A stretch of DNA of 64,000 bases from Castellaniella sp040276085 (GCF_040276085.1 NZ_JBELOK010000009.1:102361-166360); one strand, 5' to 3'. Counted from the first letter of the stretch, positions 33,782 through 43,083 are shown. Numbers and translations are program-made. The notes: generated by a model not told the origin, from the letters alone.

Positions 33782-34464
33782 GAAGACCTCACCTGAAGTT
33801 TGAGGCTGCGCTCGAACAACCACGCGCATCCCAGCAGGGTAACGTTGATCATCAAGTACAGCAGGCCCGCGATAACAAAGGTTTCGACAATCAGGTAGCT
33901 TTGGCTCATCAGACGCCGCGCCATTCCCGTGAGTTCCATCACAGCAATCGTGGAAGCCAGGCTGGTGCCTTTGATGGCCAGAACCAGTTCGTTGCTGTAG
34001 GCGGGAAACGCCTGGCGGATTGCCAAGGGAAACCGGATGCGACGAAACACCTGAAGACGGGTCATGCCACACGATACCGCAGCATCAATCTGCCCGCTGG
34101 CTACAGATTGCAAGCCGCCGCGGATGGCTTCGCCCATATAAGCACCACTATTGAGACTGATCGCCAGGATGGCACAACGTGCCCCATCGCTGAAAAGCCA
34201 CCATAACCAGGGTTGATCATGCACAAAGCCAAGTGTGCCAATGCCGTAGTACAGCAGAAACAATTGGATTAACAGTGGTGTGCCGCGAAATATAGTGCTG
34301 TAAAAAAAAGCGATGCCAGCCACCAGGCGATTGTTTGCACTGCGCATCAGGGCGCTGCCCAGGCCCAGCAAAGAAGCAAACACAATTGAGAACAAACCAA
34401 TCCGCAGAGTGATCCAAAACCCGTCGATGAGAACAGGAAATGCTTTCTGCATGAGTTCAATCAT
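33778..34464 (-). CDS. Polar amino-acid ABC permease (ArtM/HisM-like)
   Basis: 228 aa, about five membrane spans. The EAA loop reads DAAVSCGMTRLQVFRRIRFPLAIRQAFPAYSNE (about 127-159), typical of the His/Arg/Lys family. It overlaps the second permease by four bases at its start. The pair forms the inner-membrane channel for the binding protein encoded upstream. Confidence 0.9.
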   Translation of the reverse strand: MIELMQKAFPVLIDGFWITLRIGLFSIVFASLLGLGSALMRSANNRLVAGIAFFYSTIFRGTPLLIQLFLLYYGIGTLGFVHDQPWLWWLFSDGARCAILAISLNSGAYMGEAIRGGLQSVASGQIDAAVSCGMTRLQVFRRIRFPLAIRQAFPAYSNELVLAIKGTSLASTIAVMELTGMARRLMSQSYLIVETFVIAGLLYLMINVTLLGCAWLFERSLKLQVRSS

Positions 34465-35177
34465 CTGCGGGCTCCTTGCATGCCGCGCCCAAAGTGGCGC
34501 TCAGCCCAGACAAAAATGGCCTGACTGCATGCACCGATCAGAAAGTAGAGGATTCCTGCCAGCAAATATAAGGTAAGCGGCGCCCGAGTGGCGGCAGAAC
34601 CCAACACGGCCGCCCGCATGAGTTCGACCAGGCCCACCAGAGAGATCAAGGCCGTGTCCTTGAGGGCGTTTTGCCACACATTGTTGGCACCCGGCAGCGC
34701 ATACCAAAACAACTGAGGCAAAGTAATGCGCCGCAATACCTGGGGGCGGCTCATGCCAATGGCACGGGCTGCTTCGATCTGACCGCTGTCGATGGCTTTG
34801 AATGCCCCGCGGAATACCTCAACGCTATATGAGCCGGAGATCAGGCCAATGGCAAGAATCCCCACCAGTATGGGAAAAACCTTGCTCATCAGGTCGTCCC
34901 ACTCGAGCCAATCAGCCAGATCGGCAGCGGACTGCACCGTACCAAAAAAAAGCAGATAAATGATCAGAAGCTCGGGGACGCTACGTACCAGCAGGGTATA
35001 CAGGCTGATCAGGCTGCGCGCCAACCAGTGGCCTCCGGATTTCAGTGCCGCGCCGGAGATGCCGATGGCCAGTCCCAGCATGATCCCGCACACACTGATG
35101 AACACTGTCATACCGGCACCGCGCAACAGCATGGTGCCCCAGCCAGCGCTCAGGATCTCGGTCAGGGAAGCATTCAT
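34461..35177 (-). CDS. Polar amino-acid ABC permease (ArtQ/HisQ-like)
   Basis: 238 aa. The EAA loop EAARAIGMSRPQVLRRITLPQLFWYALPGANN is at about 135-166. First permease of the pair. It lies 133 bp downstream of the binding-protein gene, with a terminator-like hairpin between them. No ATPase gene of the ArtP/HisP type is present in the cluster. Confidence 0.9.
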   Translation of the reverse strand: MNASLTEILSAGWGTMLLRGAGMTVFISVCGIMLGLAIGISGAALKSGGHWLARSLISLYTLLVRSVPELLIIYLLFFGTVQSAADLADWLEWDDLMSKVFPILVGILAIGLISGSYSVEVFRGAFKAIDSGQIEAARAIGMSRPQVLRRITLPQLFWYALPGANNVWQNALKDTALISLVGLVELMRAAVLGSAATRAPLTLYLLAGILYFLIGACSQAIFVWAERHFGRGMQGARR

Positions 35178-35232
35178 GAAATGGCAGGCACGGTGGCCTT
35201 GGATGGAACTTCAGGCACCTTGGCATTGGGTG

Positions 35233-35290
35233 CCAAAAAAGAAAACCGGCCTTGGGCCGTCACACAGCCGGTGCGCGACAAGCCCAAGGC
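35233..35290 (-). terminator. Attenuating terminator after binding-protein gene
   Basis: GCCTTGGGC (35282-35290 read on the minus strand) pairs with GCCCAAGGC (35249-35257), followed by GGTTTTCTTTTTT. The loop holds a smaller GC hairpin. A partial terminator here would make binding protein in excess of the permeases. Confidence 0.7.
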
Positions 35291-35310
35291 GGAAGCAACA
35301 AGACAAAAGC

Positions 35311-36126
35311 TTACTTGCAGGCGGCGTAGTTGGACAGATCGACACCAAACCATTTCTGGCTGGACGTCTTTAGGGTGCCATCCTGGATCAGCTCGCACAA
35401 GGCTTTGTCGACCTTGGTTTTGAGCTCGGTGTTTTTCTTGTTGATGCCCGCGCCGATGCCCAGGCCCAAAATATCGGGATCAGCACTGCTTTTGACAACG
35501 TAATCGGCCAGAGCAAATTTGTCTTTGCCACTGGTGCTGAGAAACTGGCTTTGAGGGGTAACCTCGGAGAACGTCGCATCCAGCCGACCCGCAGAAAGAT
35601 CCATCTGCATCTGGTCTTGCGTTTCATACGTTTTCAGTTTCAGGTCGGGTGCATATTTTTGCAAAAATGCCCCCTGAGTAGTGCCACTTTGCACGCCCAC
35701 CGTCTTGCCGGCCAAGCCTTGCAACAACGTTTTCTGGTCTGCCGCCTTTAACAGGGGGCTGCCTGCGGGCAGGACAAATGCAGAGTCTTCGGTGGCGTAG
35801 GGAATGCTGAAGGAAATCACCTTAGAGCGCTCGGCCGTAACGGACATGCCCGAAATCACCAGATCAAAGCGCTCGGCTTCAAGAGCGGGGATCAGGCTGT
35901 CGAAAGCTTGCACCACAAAACGGCATTTCATGTCCAGCTTCTTGCACAGTGCGTGCCCGACATCAGCATCAAAGCCGGTGACCTTGCCTTGAGCATCGAC
36001 CATGCTCCAGGGCGGATACCCGCCTTCGGTGCCGATTTTCAGGGTGGCTGCCGAGGCAGCAGTGGCCAGGCCGGCAAGGCCCAGCGCGGCGCACAGCAGC
36101 GCCTTTCGTGCAATGGAGGTCACCAT
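35311..36126 (-). CDS. Polar amino-acid binding protein (ArtJ/HisJ-like)
   Basis: 271 aa from the ATG at 36126, which has AAGGA eight bases upstream; the ATG at 36135 abuts the ribosome site. A signal peptide ends at ASAAT (about 26). Conserved ligand-site pattern: KIGTEGGYPPWSMVDAQGKVTGFDADV and FDLVISGMSVTAERSKVISFSIPY. Most like lysine/arginine/ornithine or histidine binders. First gene of a five-gene operon. Confidence 0.9.
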   Translation of the reverse strand: MVTSIARKALLCAALGLAGLATAASAATLKIGTEGGYPPWSMVDAQGKVTGFDADVGHALCKKLDMKCRFVVQAFDSLIPALEAERFDLVISGMSVTAERSKVISFSIPYATEDSAFVLPAGSPLLKAADQKTLLQGLAGKTVGVQSGTTQGAFLQKYAPDLKLKTYETQDQMQMDLSAGRLDATFSEVTPQSQFLSTSGKDKFALADYVVKSSADPDILGLGIGAGINKKNTELKTKVDKALCELIQDGTLKTSSQKWFGVDLSNYAACK

Positions 36127-36208
36127 GGACAGCATCCTTTTTTGACGGGTTTCGGAAACCGCAATAGTAGTACATCAAGGCCAGCCCCGCTTTGTTGCAG
36201 GTGTGGGA

Positions 36209-37573
36209 TCAACCAATCTGGATAGTGCCTTCTGGATAGCGGACGCGGCTGTTTTTCCGAGTGCCCAGGCTATAGACCAGCGTCAGGGGCCCCACTCGTC
36301 CGACAAACATCAGCACGATCAAAAGCATCTGGCCTGGCAGGCTTAGCGTACGGGTGAAATCAGGACTAAGGCCCGTGGTGCTAAAGGCTGCCATCACTTC
36401 CATCAAAATCATCATAAAGGGCTGATGGTCGAGCAGACTGAGCAAAAAGACCCCGATACACACCAGGCTGCCCGATACCATGAGCAAGGCCAGCGCCTTA
36501 TGCACGGCTTCCGGGGCAATCCGCCGATGCATCAGTACGATTTCTTTGCGCTGCAGCACATAGGCACGCACCACTGCAATAAGAATGATAAAAGTGCCCA
36601 GCTTGATGCCGCTGGCAGTGGACAAGGATCCACCACCGATAAACATCAGGAGCACCAGTAGAAAGCGTGTACTGTCATGGAGCTGACTGACATCCATGCT
36701 GGCAAAGCCCGCTGTGCGCGCCCCGACCACTTGTGTCCAGGCAGCCAGCCCCTGGCTCGCCAGCGGCATACCTCCCAGTGTGGCTGCATTTTGGGATTCG
36801 ATCAGCCAAAACAGGGCCCATGCACTGAGGTTGAGCACCAGCGTGGCAATCAGCATGATGCGGGTGTAATACGCAAGTGATTGCCACGCACGCTTCTGAT
36901 AAATATCAGCCAATACACTAAAGCCAATACCGCCCAGAATAATGCAGCCGGTTATCACGAATGTGGTGACAGGATCACTCACAAAGCGCTCGAGGCTGTC
37001 GGAAAACAGCGTGATACCGGCGTTATTGAATGCCGACACGGCATGGAAAACTGCCATCGGAAACGCATGGGCCAGTGAATCGTTGCGCCACCACCATAGA
37101 GTAAGAATCAGGATGGCTGCCGCCTCGATCGCCAGCGTAAATTTGATGACCGTTGCCGCGGTATGGCCAATACGCGACACACTGGTCTGGTTGAACGCCT
37201 CGAGTGCCAACGCCTGATAGCGCAAACTTAGCCGCTTGCCTAGCGTCAGTGACGCCACAATGGCGAAGGTGACAAACCCGATCCCGCCAATCTGAACGAG
37301 AACCAGCACAATGCCTTGCCCCAGTACTGTGAGATCTGTTGCGAGATCGATCACCGTCAAGCCAGTGACCGTGACAGAAGACACTGCTGTGAACAAGGCC
37401 TGAAAGAAACTGATAGGCCGCGCCTGTGCTGCCGGCAGGAGCAGCAGACCCGTACCCAGCAGGATCAACACCAAAAAACTGCCAGCCAGCACCGCCGGTG
37501 GGCTGGCTTGCAGCTGCCCGGTGTGTCGTGCACGCTGGTACGCCCGAAAGGGATGGATAGTAAAGCGTGCCAT
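36209..37573 (-). CDS. TrkH/KtrB-type potassium transporter
   Basis: 454 aa with the four-fold MPM repeat of TrkH/KtrB, selectivity filters at SSVTVTGLTVID (about 66-77), NNAGITLF, GARTAGFASMD and FSTTGLSPDF. Length suits KtrB rather than the longer TrkH. It moves potassium driven by ion gradients and needs the cytoplasmic RCK subunit encoded just upstream (14 bp gap). Confidence 0.9.
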   Translation of the reverse strand: MARFTIHPFRAYQRARHTGQLQASPPAVLAGSFLVLILLGTGLLLLPAAQARPISFFQALFTAVSSVTVTGLTVIDLATDLTVLGQGIVLVLVQIGGIGFVTFAIVASLTLGKRLSLRYQALALEAFNQTSVSRIGHTAATVIKFTLAIEAAAILILTLWWWRNDSLAHAFPMAVFHAVSAFNNAGITLFSDSLERFVSDPVTTFVITGCIILGGIGFSVLADIYQKRAWQSLAYYTRIMLIATLVLNLSAWALFWLIESQNAATLGGMPLASQGLAAWTQVVGARTAGFASMDVSQLHDSTRFLLVLLMFIGGGSLSTASGIKLGTFIILIAVVRAYVLQRKEIVLMHRRIAPEAVHKALALLMVSGSLVCIGVFLLSLLDHQPFMMILMEVMAAFSTTGLSPDFTRTLSLPGQMLLIVLMFVGRVGPLTLVYSLGTRKNSRVRYPEGTIQIG

Positions 37574-37587
37574 ATAAGAAAGCAGCC

Positions 37588-38244
37588 TCAGCGCAACTTG
37601 GGCGCAGCCAGCTTAAGCTGCTGCAATGGCCCAAAGAGGATCAGCGTATCTTTGGTACGAAGCGTGAACTGCTCTGGTGGCTCGAGCGTTGTTTCGCCCT
37701 TGCGCTTGACCAGCAAAGCATGGATTTGGTCGGGAGGGTCTGTGGTCAGGGCATCACCCAGGGTTCGGCCATTCAGATGCTCGCTGGCTTCGAGCTCAAC
37801 CACAAAATCACCGTTACCCAGGGCGATGTAGTCGTTGACCATGGGATAGCTGAGCACTTGGGCAATCCGGATACCCATTTCTTCTTCGGGATGAATCACC
37901 CGACTGACGCCCAGCTTGGTCAGGATCAGGTGGTGCGCACGAGAGGTGGCCTTGACCCAGACTTCGTGTACCCCCAGGGATTTCAGGTGCACAGTACACA
38001 CCAGACTGGCCTGGAGGTCAGCCCCGATGGCGACCAGCACGACATCATATTGTTCGAGGCCCAGCTCGGCCAAGGCATTACGGTCGGTGACATCGGCAAT
38101 GGCCGCGCGGGTAAGTTTGTCGGCCTGGAGGTCGACCACCTTGCTGTCCTGGTCGATTCCCAGAACAGAATGCCCCAGGCGCATGAGCTCGAGGGATGTG
38201 GCTGCACCAAACAGCCCTAATCCAATAACGGCAAATTGTCCCAT
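37588..38244 (-). CDS. TrkA/KtrA RCK regulatory subunit
   Basis: 218 aa: an RCK-N Rossmann domain starting FAVIGLGLFGAATSLELMRLG (GxGxxG) with acidic IDQD at the strand end for NAD/ATP binding, and an RCK-C domain from about 135 (ALGNGDFVVELEASEHLNGRTLGDAL). It gates the membrane partner encoded downstream. Start ATG at 38244. Confidence 0.9.
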   Translation of the reverse strand: MGQFAVIGLGLFGAATSLELMRLGHSVLGIDQDSKVVDLQADKLTRAAIADVTDRNALAELGLEQYDVVLVAIGADLQASLVCTVHLKSLGVHEVWVKATSRAHHLILTKLGVSRVIHPEEEMGIRIAQVLSYPMVNDYIALGNGDFVVELEASEHLNGRTLGDALTTDPPDQIHALLVKRKGETTLEPPEQFTLRTKDTLILFGPLQQLKLAAPKLR

Positions 38245-38308
38245 GGGTCTCCTGCTGATGAGCGGTGCTTGAGTTATTGTGACAGATCACCGGGATAGCC
38301 ATTATTGC

Positions 38309-38339
38309 AAAAATCTGGTAAAAACCCTGATAGATTTTT
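38309..38339. repeat. Inverted repeat between trkA and OYE gene
   Basis: AAAAATCT (38309-38316) and AGATTTTT (38332-38339), perfect eight-base arms with a 15-bp spacer in the divergent control region. Candidate operator for one or both genes. Confidence 0.45.
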
Positions 38340-38416
38340 AAAAGCTTTTGATGTCCGGATGGTGCGTTGCAGCAAACTGTGTCGCGACTCTGGTCTCGTC
38401 GTACAAATCGCATGAT

Positions 38417-39439
38417 ATGACAAGTTTGCTTGATCCACTGCAGTTGGGCGATGTGTTGCTTCGCAATCGCATCGTCATGGCGCCGTCTGCCCGCATTCGG
38501 CCCGCACAGGGGCGGGTACCCAATGACATATTGCGCACCTATTATGCGCAACGCGCCAGCGCAGGTTTAATCGTTACTGAAGCCGCCTCGGTCTCACCGC
38601 TGGGTATCGGCTATCCCGACATGCCCGGGATCTGGAATTCCGCCCAGGTACAAGGGTGGCGCCGGGTAACCCAGGCCGTGCATGAGCGCGGCGGGCGAAT
38701 ATTTTTACGGCTATGGCACGCCGGCAGGGTATCGGATCCCGAGTACCTGTCTGGAGAAATGCCTGTGGCGCCCAGTGCCATTCCGTGCCGTGGTCAGGAT
38801 CCAGAGGCAGAACACACAGAGCCCTGTCCAAATTACGTCGTACCCCGCAGCCTGCACATCAGCGAGATCCAGCGTATCGTGGCCGATTTTGACCAGGCTG
38901 CCCGATATGCCCGCCAGGCAGAGTTTGACGGTGTTGAGATCCATGCAGGAGACGGCTACCTGATCGATCAGTTCTTGCATGACGGTTCCAACTGCAGGCA
39001 GGACGAATACGGCGGTTCCCTGATTAACCGCAGCCGTTTCCTGCTTCAGATCGTGGACACCTGCATCGGTGTCTGGGGTGCGGGGAGGGTAGGCGTTCAT
39101 TTATCTCCCCGTGGAGATCGCCACGATATGCAGGACTCCAACCCGGTTGCCCTGTATCGCCATGTAGGTCAAGCGTTGGGCAGCCGCCGGGCTGCATTTG
39201 TCTGCATACGCGAACGCCCCGGCAGCGACGCACTAACCCCGACGATTCGTCATGCGTTCAGTGGCGCCTTGATTCTCAATGAAGGGTACGACCTGCTTTC
39301 TGCCCAGCAGGCCATGCAAGCCCGCGAGGGTGATGCGGTGGCCTTTGGCCGGGCATTTGCATGTAACCCGGACCTGGTAGAGCGGGCCCGGGAGGGCCTT
39401 ACCTTGCGCCCATGCACCGAAGCACTCTCGTTGGCTTAA
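38417..39439 (+). CDS. Old Yellow Enzyme family oxidoreductase, divergent
   Basis: 340 aa from the ATG at 38417. FMN-dependent TIM barrel: DPLQLGDVLLRNRIVMAP, LRLWHAGRVS, DGVEIHAGDGYLIDQFL and DEYGGSLINR. Two usual residues are changed: the HxxN pair that binds substrate is His176-x-x-Asp179, and the Thr of MAPLTR that tunes FMN is Ala25. It may thus act on other substrates or have a shifted redox potential. Typical members reduce enones or nitro compounds. Confidence 0.85.
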   Translation: MTSLLDPLQLGDVLLRNRIVMAPSARIRPAQGRVPNDILRTYYAQRASAGLIVTEAASVSPLGIGYPDMPGIWNSAQVQGWRRVTQAVHERGGRIFLRLWHAGRVSDPEYLSGEMPVAPSAIPCRGQDPEAEHTEPCPNYVVPRSLHISEIQRIVADFDQAARYARQAEFDGVEIHAGDGYLIDQFLHDGSNCRQDEYGGSLINRSRFLLQIVDTCIGVWGAGRVGVHLSPRGDRHDMQDSNPVALYRHVGQALGSRRAAFVCIRERPGSDALTPTIRHAFSGALILNEGYDLLSAQQAMQAREGDAVAFGRAFACNPDLVERAREGLTLRPCTEALSLA

Positions 39440-39452
39440 GGCTTTTAACGGC

Positions 39453-39914
39453 CTAAGCAGCGAGGCGCGATTTTACTTTGGCCGACACGGCCGACATATC
39501 GGCACGGCCCGTCAGTGCGGTTTTAAGCTGGCCCATGATGGCACCCATGGCGGCGCCTCCTTGCAGCCCTTTTCCGGCAACCACAGCCACAGCGGCTTCG
39601 ATGGCGGCAGAGATTTCTTCTTCGCTGGCTTCCTGAGGCAAAAACTCTTTCAGGATATCGAGTTCAGCGCGCTCTTGGTTGGCGCTATCGGTACGGCCAG
39701 CAGAGTCGAATGCCGCAATGGATTCTCGCCGCTGCTTGGCTTGTTTTTCGATGATGGCAATGATCATGGCATCATCGGGCTCAATGCGTTCATCTACCAT
39801 TTTTTGCTTGATCGCTGCCTGCAGCAGGCGCAACGTCCCCAATCGTACGGAATCGTGCGCGCGCATGGCAGATTTGACGGATTCCGTAATTTGGCTTGCA
39901 AGGCCAGAGCTCAT
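39453..39914 (-). CDS. YqeY/GatB-tail domain protein
   Basis: 153 aa, all helical. SAMRAHDSVRLGTLRLLQAAIKQ, DDAMIIAIIEKQAKQRRESI and LPQEASEEEISAAI match the YqeY family, related to the tRNA-binding tail of GatB. Exact function unknown. It converges with the OYE gene with 13 bp between the stops. Confidence 0.9.
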   Translation of the reverse strand: MSSGLASQITESVKSAMRAHDSVRLGTLRLLQAAIKQKMVDERIEPDDAMIIAIIEKQAKQRRESIAAFDSAGRTDSANQERAELDILKEFLPQEASEEEISAAIEAAVAVVAGKGLQGGAAMGAIMGQLKTALTGRADMSAVSAKVKSRLAA

Positions 39915-39947
39915 GAGAGTGTCCTGTGAATTAATAAAAAAGCCATT

Positions 39948-40718
39948 TTAACGAGGCAAACGCCAGTCGTGCCGATCTGTTGCCTGGCCGGCCGGATCAT
40001 AGCTTTGCTCGCACAGCACCGTAGCGCCACTTGCATGGATGGCAATCACGCTGGAGCAGCGCGTGCCATATTCGGGGCTGACGATAAACGGACTGCTCAG
40101 CAGTTGCTCCATTTGCTGGCTCAGGCCGGTGGCAGGCAATTGCGTGGGCGACGCCTGGGTGACGTCATACAGACGAACAAAAACCTCTTCAGGCGCTGTG
40201 GCCCATTGCTCTGCGGGCCAGACATCCAGCGCGCCCTGCAAGCGTCGCACCTTGGGCCAGGCAGTATCCAGCAAGTGGTTGGACAAGACATGGGTACCAG
40301 GCGCAATCCGGTGAGGGCCCGCAACAGCATCCCTGTTGCTGAGATACCAGCTGCTGGCAAGGTCGCCGATGATCAGATTAAAACCTGCCCACCGCTGCCG
40401 GTGCGTCAAAATCTCTTGGCCATAGGCCTCGGGCGCCTGCTTGCCCAGCAAAAAATCGCGCACCAGCACGCCACGGGAAATGGCGTTGTCTGGCGCGGGA
40501 GTGCCAGGCTCACGGTAATTGGTCAGCAAAGCGTAACGGCCACCCGCGGCACACCCCAGCCAAGTACCCCCTGCTTGCAGGTCCTGGCCTGCAAGCAGCT
40601 CCGGATGTCCGGGCCAGGGCCCAGCGGCACGGGTGGGACGCGCATGGAACTCGTCTCTATTGGCTGCTACCAGCACCGGCCATTCGGGGTGACCCAAAGA
40701 AAGATAGGCGATACACAT
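39948..40718 (-). CDS. NRDE (TANGO2-like) protein
   Basis: 256 aa from the ATG at 40718. The diagnostic N-terminus MCIAYLSLGHPEWPVLVAANRDEF contains the NRDE motif (about 20-23); WLGCAAGGRYALLTNYRE and SNHLLDTAWPKV follow. An N-terminal cysteine after Met suggests an Ntn-hydrolase-like fold. Role in bacteria unknown; the eukaryotic relative affects lipid and haem handling. Start codon only 21 bp from that of the divergent FlhE-like gene. Confidence 0.87.
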   Translation of the reverse strand: MCIAYLSLGHPEWPVLVAANRDEFHARPTRAAGPWPGHPELLAGQDLQAGGTWLGCAAGGRYALLTNYREPGTPAPDNAISRGVLVRDFLLGKQAPEAYGQEILTHRQRWAGFNLIIGDLASSWYLSNRDAVAGPHRIAPGTHVLSNHLLDTAWPKVRRLQGALDVWPAEQWATAPEEVFVRLYDVTQASPTQLPATGLSQQMEQLLSSPFIVSPEYGTRCSSVIAIHASGATVLCEQSYDPAGQATDRHDWRLPR

Positions 40719-40739
40719 GAGCCGCAATATACTCGCCCC

Positions 40740-41195
40740 ATGAAATCTCTGTACAGAATCCACCCGCATTGGGCGCATCGTGCGGCAGCCACTTTGGCTG
40801 CCTGCTTGCTGGGCTCGGGCCATGCCATGGCTGGCGACCCTGCCTGGACGCAGGATCGCACCAGCGAGGCCTTGCACACGGTTGGGCAGCCGGTATCGGT
40901 GGTCTTCAAGCCAGACGCAGCCGTGCAACTCAATATGCCCGTCAATGCAGTGGTCACGCATGTGTATGCTGCACGCCGGTTTGACAGCACGGCGCAGATC
41001 TCCACCCAGCTTTGCCATGGGCTTACTGGCGGGTCGTGTGTACCGCTGCAAGGCTCACACATCAACACAGGCCGGTTCGACGGGCAAGCGGCCACGGGGC
41101 CCTGGCGGCTGGTACACAAGGTATTGGGGTGGGGAAACGACCATCCACCCGTGTTCGTGCGCGATACGATCATCGTTTGGTACACCGCACCCTAG
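40740..41195 (+). CDS. FlhE-like secreted protein
   Basis: 151 aa with a signal peptide (LLGSGHAMAG, about 32). The mature domain has the FlhE pattern: a strand with VVTHVYAARRF, the cysteine pair QLCHGLTGGSCVPLQG, and a terminal VRDTIIVWY. FlhE is a periplasmic flagellar chaperone/plug, yet no flagellar gene is in the window. Similarity is moderate, so an FlhE-fold protein of other function is possible. No ribosome site; an eight-codon ORF ends on its ATG (40717-40743). Confidence 0.6.
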   Translation: MKSLYRIHPHWAHRAAATLAACLLGSGHAMAGDPAWTQDRTSEALHTVGQPVSVVFKPDAAVQLNMPVNAVVTHVYAARRFDSTAQISTQLCHGLTGGSCVPLQGSHINTGRFDGQAATGPWRLVHKVLGWGNDHPPVFVRDTIIVWYTAP

Positions 41196-41341
41196 GCTCG
41201 TCAATGGTTCCCTGCCCGTCACCCGTGGCCCGGATAACAGCACGGAGTGCTCGGGTTATACTGTTAGGCTTACTTACTTAGAAGGCTTGCGTTCTGATAT
41301 TTTTCAGGGCGTCTGGCACACCGGTTTTCAAACGGGGCATC

Positions 41342-41854
41342 ATGGAAAAAAACAGCTACAGCTACGAAGAACTGCTGGCTTGCGGGCGCGGAGAACTTTT
41401 TGGCCCGGGCAATGCGCAGTTGCCCTTGCCACCCATGTTGATGTGCGACAGAATCGCCCACATCGACGATCATGGCGGCTCACATGGCAAAGGCGAAATC
41501 ATCGCCGAGCTCGATATCCGTCCTGACCTCTGGTTTTTCGGCTGCCATTTCCAGGGAGACCCTGTCATGCCCGGGTGCCTGGGCCTGGATGCCATGTGGC
41601 AACTGGTTGGATTTTTCCTCGGCTGCTGTGGTGGCCAGGGGCGTGGTCGTGCACTGGGCGTGGGTGAAGTCAAATTCACCGGCCAGGTATTGCCTACAGC
41701 CCACCAGGTACGCTATCACATCGATATGAAACGCGTCATGATGCGCAAGCTCGTCATGGGCATCGCAGATGCCCGGATGGAAGTCGATGGCCACGAAATC
41801 TATGTGGCTCATGATTTGCGGGTGGGTCTGTTCACCCGTACAGACAACTTCTAG
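41342..41854 (+). CDS. fabA: FabA 3-hydroxydecanoyl-ACP dehydratase/isomerase
   Basis: 170 aa. Catalytic His69 in GCHFQGDPVMPG and Asp83 in LGLDAMWQ. FabA dehydrates the C10 intermediate and isomerises the double bond, the branch point to unsaturated fatty acids. Followed after 11 bp by fabB, the usual pair. Length identical to typical FabA. Confidence 0.96.
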   Translation: MEKNSYSYEELLACGRGELFGPGNAQLPLPPMLMCDRIAHIDDHGGSHGKGEIIAELDIRPDLWFFGCHFQGDPVMPGCLGLDAMWQLVGFFLGCCGGQGRGRALGVGEVKFTGQVLPTAHQVRYHIDMKRVMMRKLVMGIADARMEVDGHEIYVAHDLRVGLFTRTDNF

Positions 41855-41865
41855 GAGGCCCGATT

Positions 41866-43083
41866 ATGCGTCGTGTGGTCGTCACCGGCATGGGCATCGT
41901 ATCCAGCCTGGGCAACAACCAGTCCGAGGTTCTCGACAGCCTACGCACCGGTCGTTCCGGTATTACCTACCAACCAGAGTACGCCGAACAAGGCTTGCGT
42001 TCCCATGTGGCGGGGTCCGTGCACCTGGATGCACTCAGTCAGATCGACCGCAAGCTCAGCCGATTCATGGCTGATGGCCATGCCTACGCCTGGCTGGCCA
42101 TGCAAGAGGCCATTCAGGACGCTGGTTTGTCTGCCGACCAGGTATCCAATCCGCGCACAGGCCTTATCGTCGGCGCTGGCGGAGCCTCTCACTCCGCTAT
42201 TCTCGAGGGCATCCAGACGCTCCGCGACAAAGGCGTTCGCCGTGTTGGTCCATACATGGTTACCAAGGCAATGGCCAGTGGAGTCTCGGCTTGCCTGGCT
42301 ACGGGTGCCCAGATCAAGGGTGTCAACTACTCGATCAGTTCTGCATGCTCCACCAGCGCGCATTGCATCGGCAATGCGGTCGAGCAAATCCAGCTGGGCA
42401 AGCAAGACATCGTGTTTGCGGGCGGTGCCGAAGAAGAACATTGGTCGCTTTCCTTCATGTTCGACGCCATGGGGGCGCTGTCCACACGCTACAACGACAC
42501 CCCTAATCGCGCCTCCCGCACCTACGATGCAGATCGCGACGGCTTCGTCATCTCCGGAGGCGGCGGCATTCTCGTGGTCGAAGAATACGAACACGCCAAG
42601 GCACGGGGTGCCAACATCCTGGCCGAAATCATCGGATATGGCGCAACCTCCGACGGCTACGATATGGTGGCACCATCCGGTGAAGGCGCCGAGCGCTGCA
42701 TGCGCCAGGCCCTCGAAGGTGTTCAGGGCCCGATCGACTACATCAACACACATGGCACCAGCACACCAGTGGGCGATGTCAAAGAGCTCGAGGCCATTCG
42801 GGCTGTATTTGGCAACAAGCAGCCCTTGATTGCCTCCACCAAGTCCTTGTCGGGCCATGCGCTGGGCGCTGCGGGCGTCAACGAAGCCGTCTACACACTG
42901 CTCATGATGAAACATGGCTTTGTGGCCGCATCAGCCAACATCGATACCCTTGATGCAGCTGCCGAAGGGATGAACATCCTGCGCGAAACTGCCACCCACG
43001 CAAATATCCAAACAGCGCTGTCCAACAGCTTTGGCTTTGGCGGTACCAACGCAACACTGGTGTTCTCAAAAGCCACACTGTAG
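41866..43083 (+). CDS. fabB: FabB 3-oxoacyl-ACP synthase I
   Basis: 405 aa. Active-site Cys161 in SSACSTSAHC, the first histidine in THGTSTPVGD and the second in LSGHALGAAG, with the Lys of TKSLSGH. KAS I elongates the unsaturated intermediate made by FabA. GGAGG precedes the ATG. A strong terminator follows the stop. Confidence 0.96.
   Translation: MRRVVVTGMGIVSSLGNNQSEVLDSLRTGRSGITYQPEYAEQGLRSHVAGSVHLDALSQIDRKLSRFMADGHAYAWLAMQEAIQDAGLSADQVSNPRTGLIVGAGGASHSAILEGIQTLRDKGVRRVGPYMVTKAMASGVSACLATGAQIKGVNYSISSACSTSAHCIGNAVEQIQLGKQDIVFAGGAEEEHWSLSFMFDAMGALSTRYNDTPNRASRTYDADRDGFVISGGGGILVVEEYEHAKARGANILAEIIGYGATSDGYDMVAPSGEGAERCMRQALEGVQGPIDYINTHGTSTPVGDVKELEAIRAVFGNKQPLIASTKSLSGHALGAAGVNEAVYTLLMMKHGFVAASANIDTLDAAAEGMNILRETATHANIQTALSNSFGFGGTNATLVFSKATL

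Noticed and set aside
41941..42915. 324-codon minus-strand ORF opposite fabB
   Set aside because: Shadow of a fully conserved gene; no ribosome site or motif.
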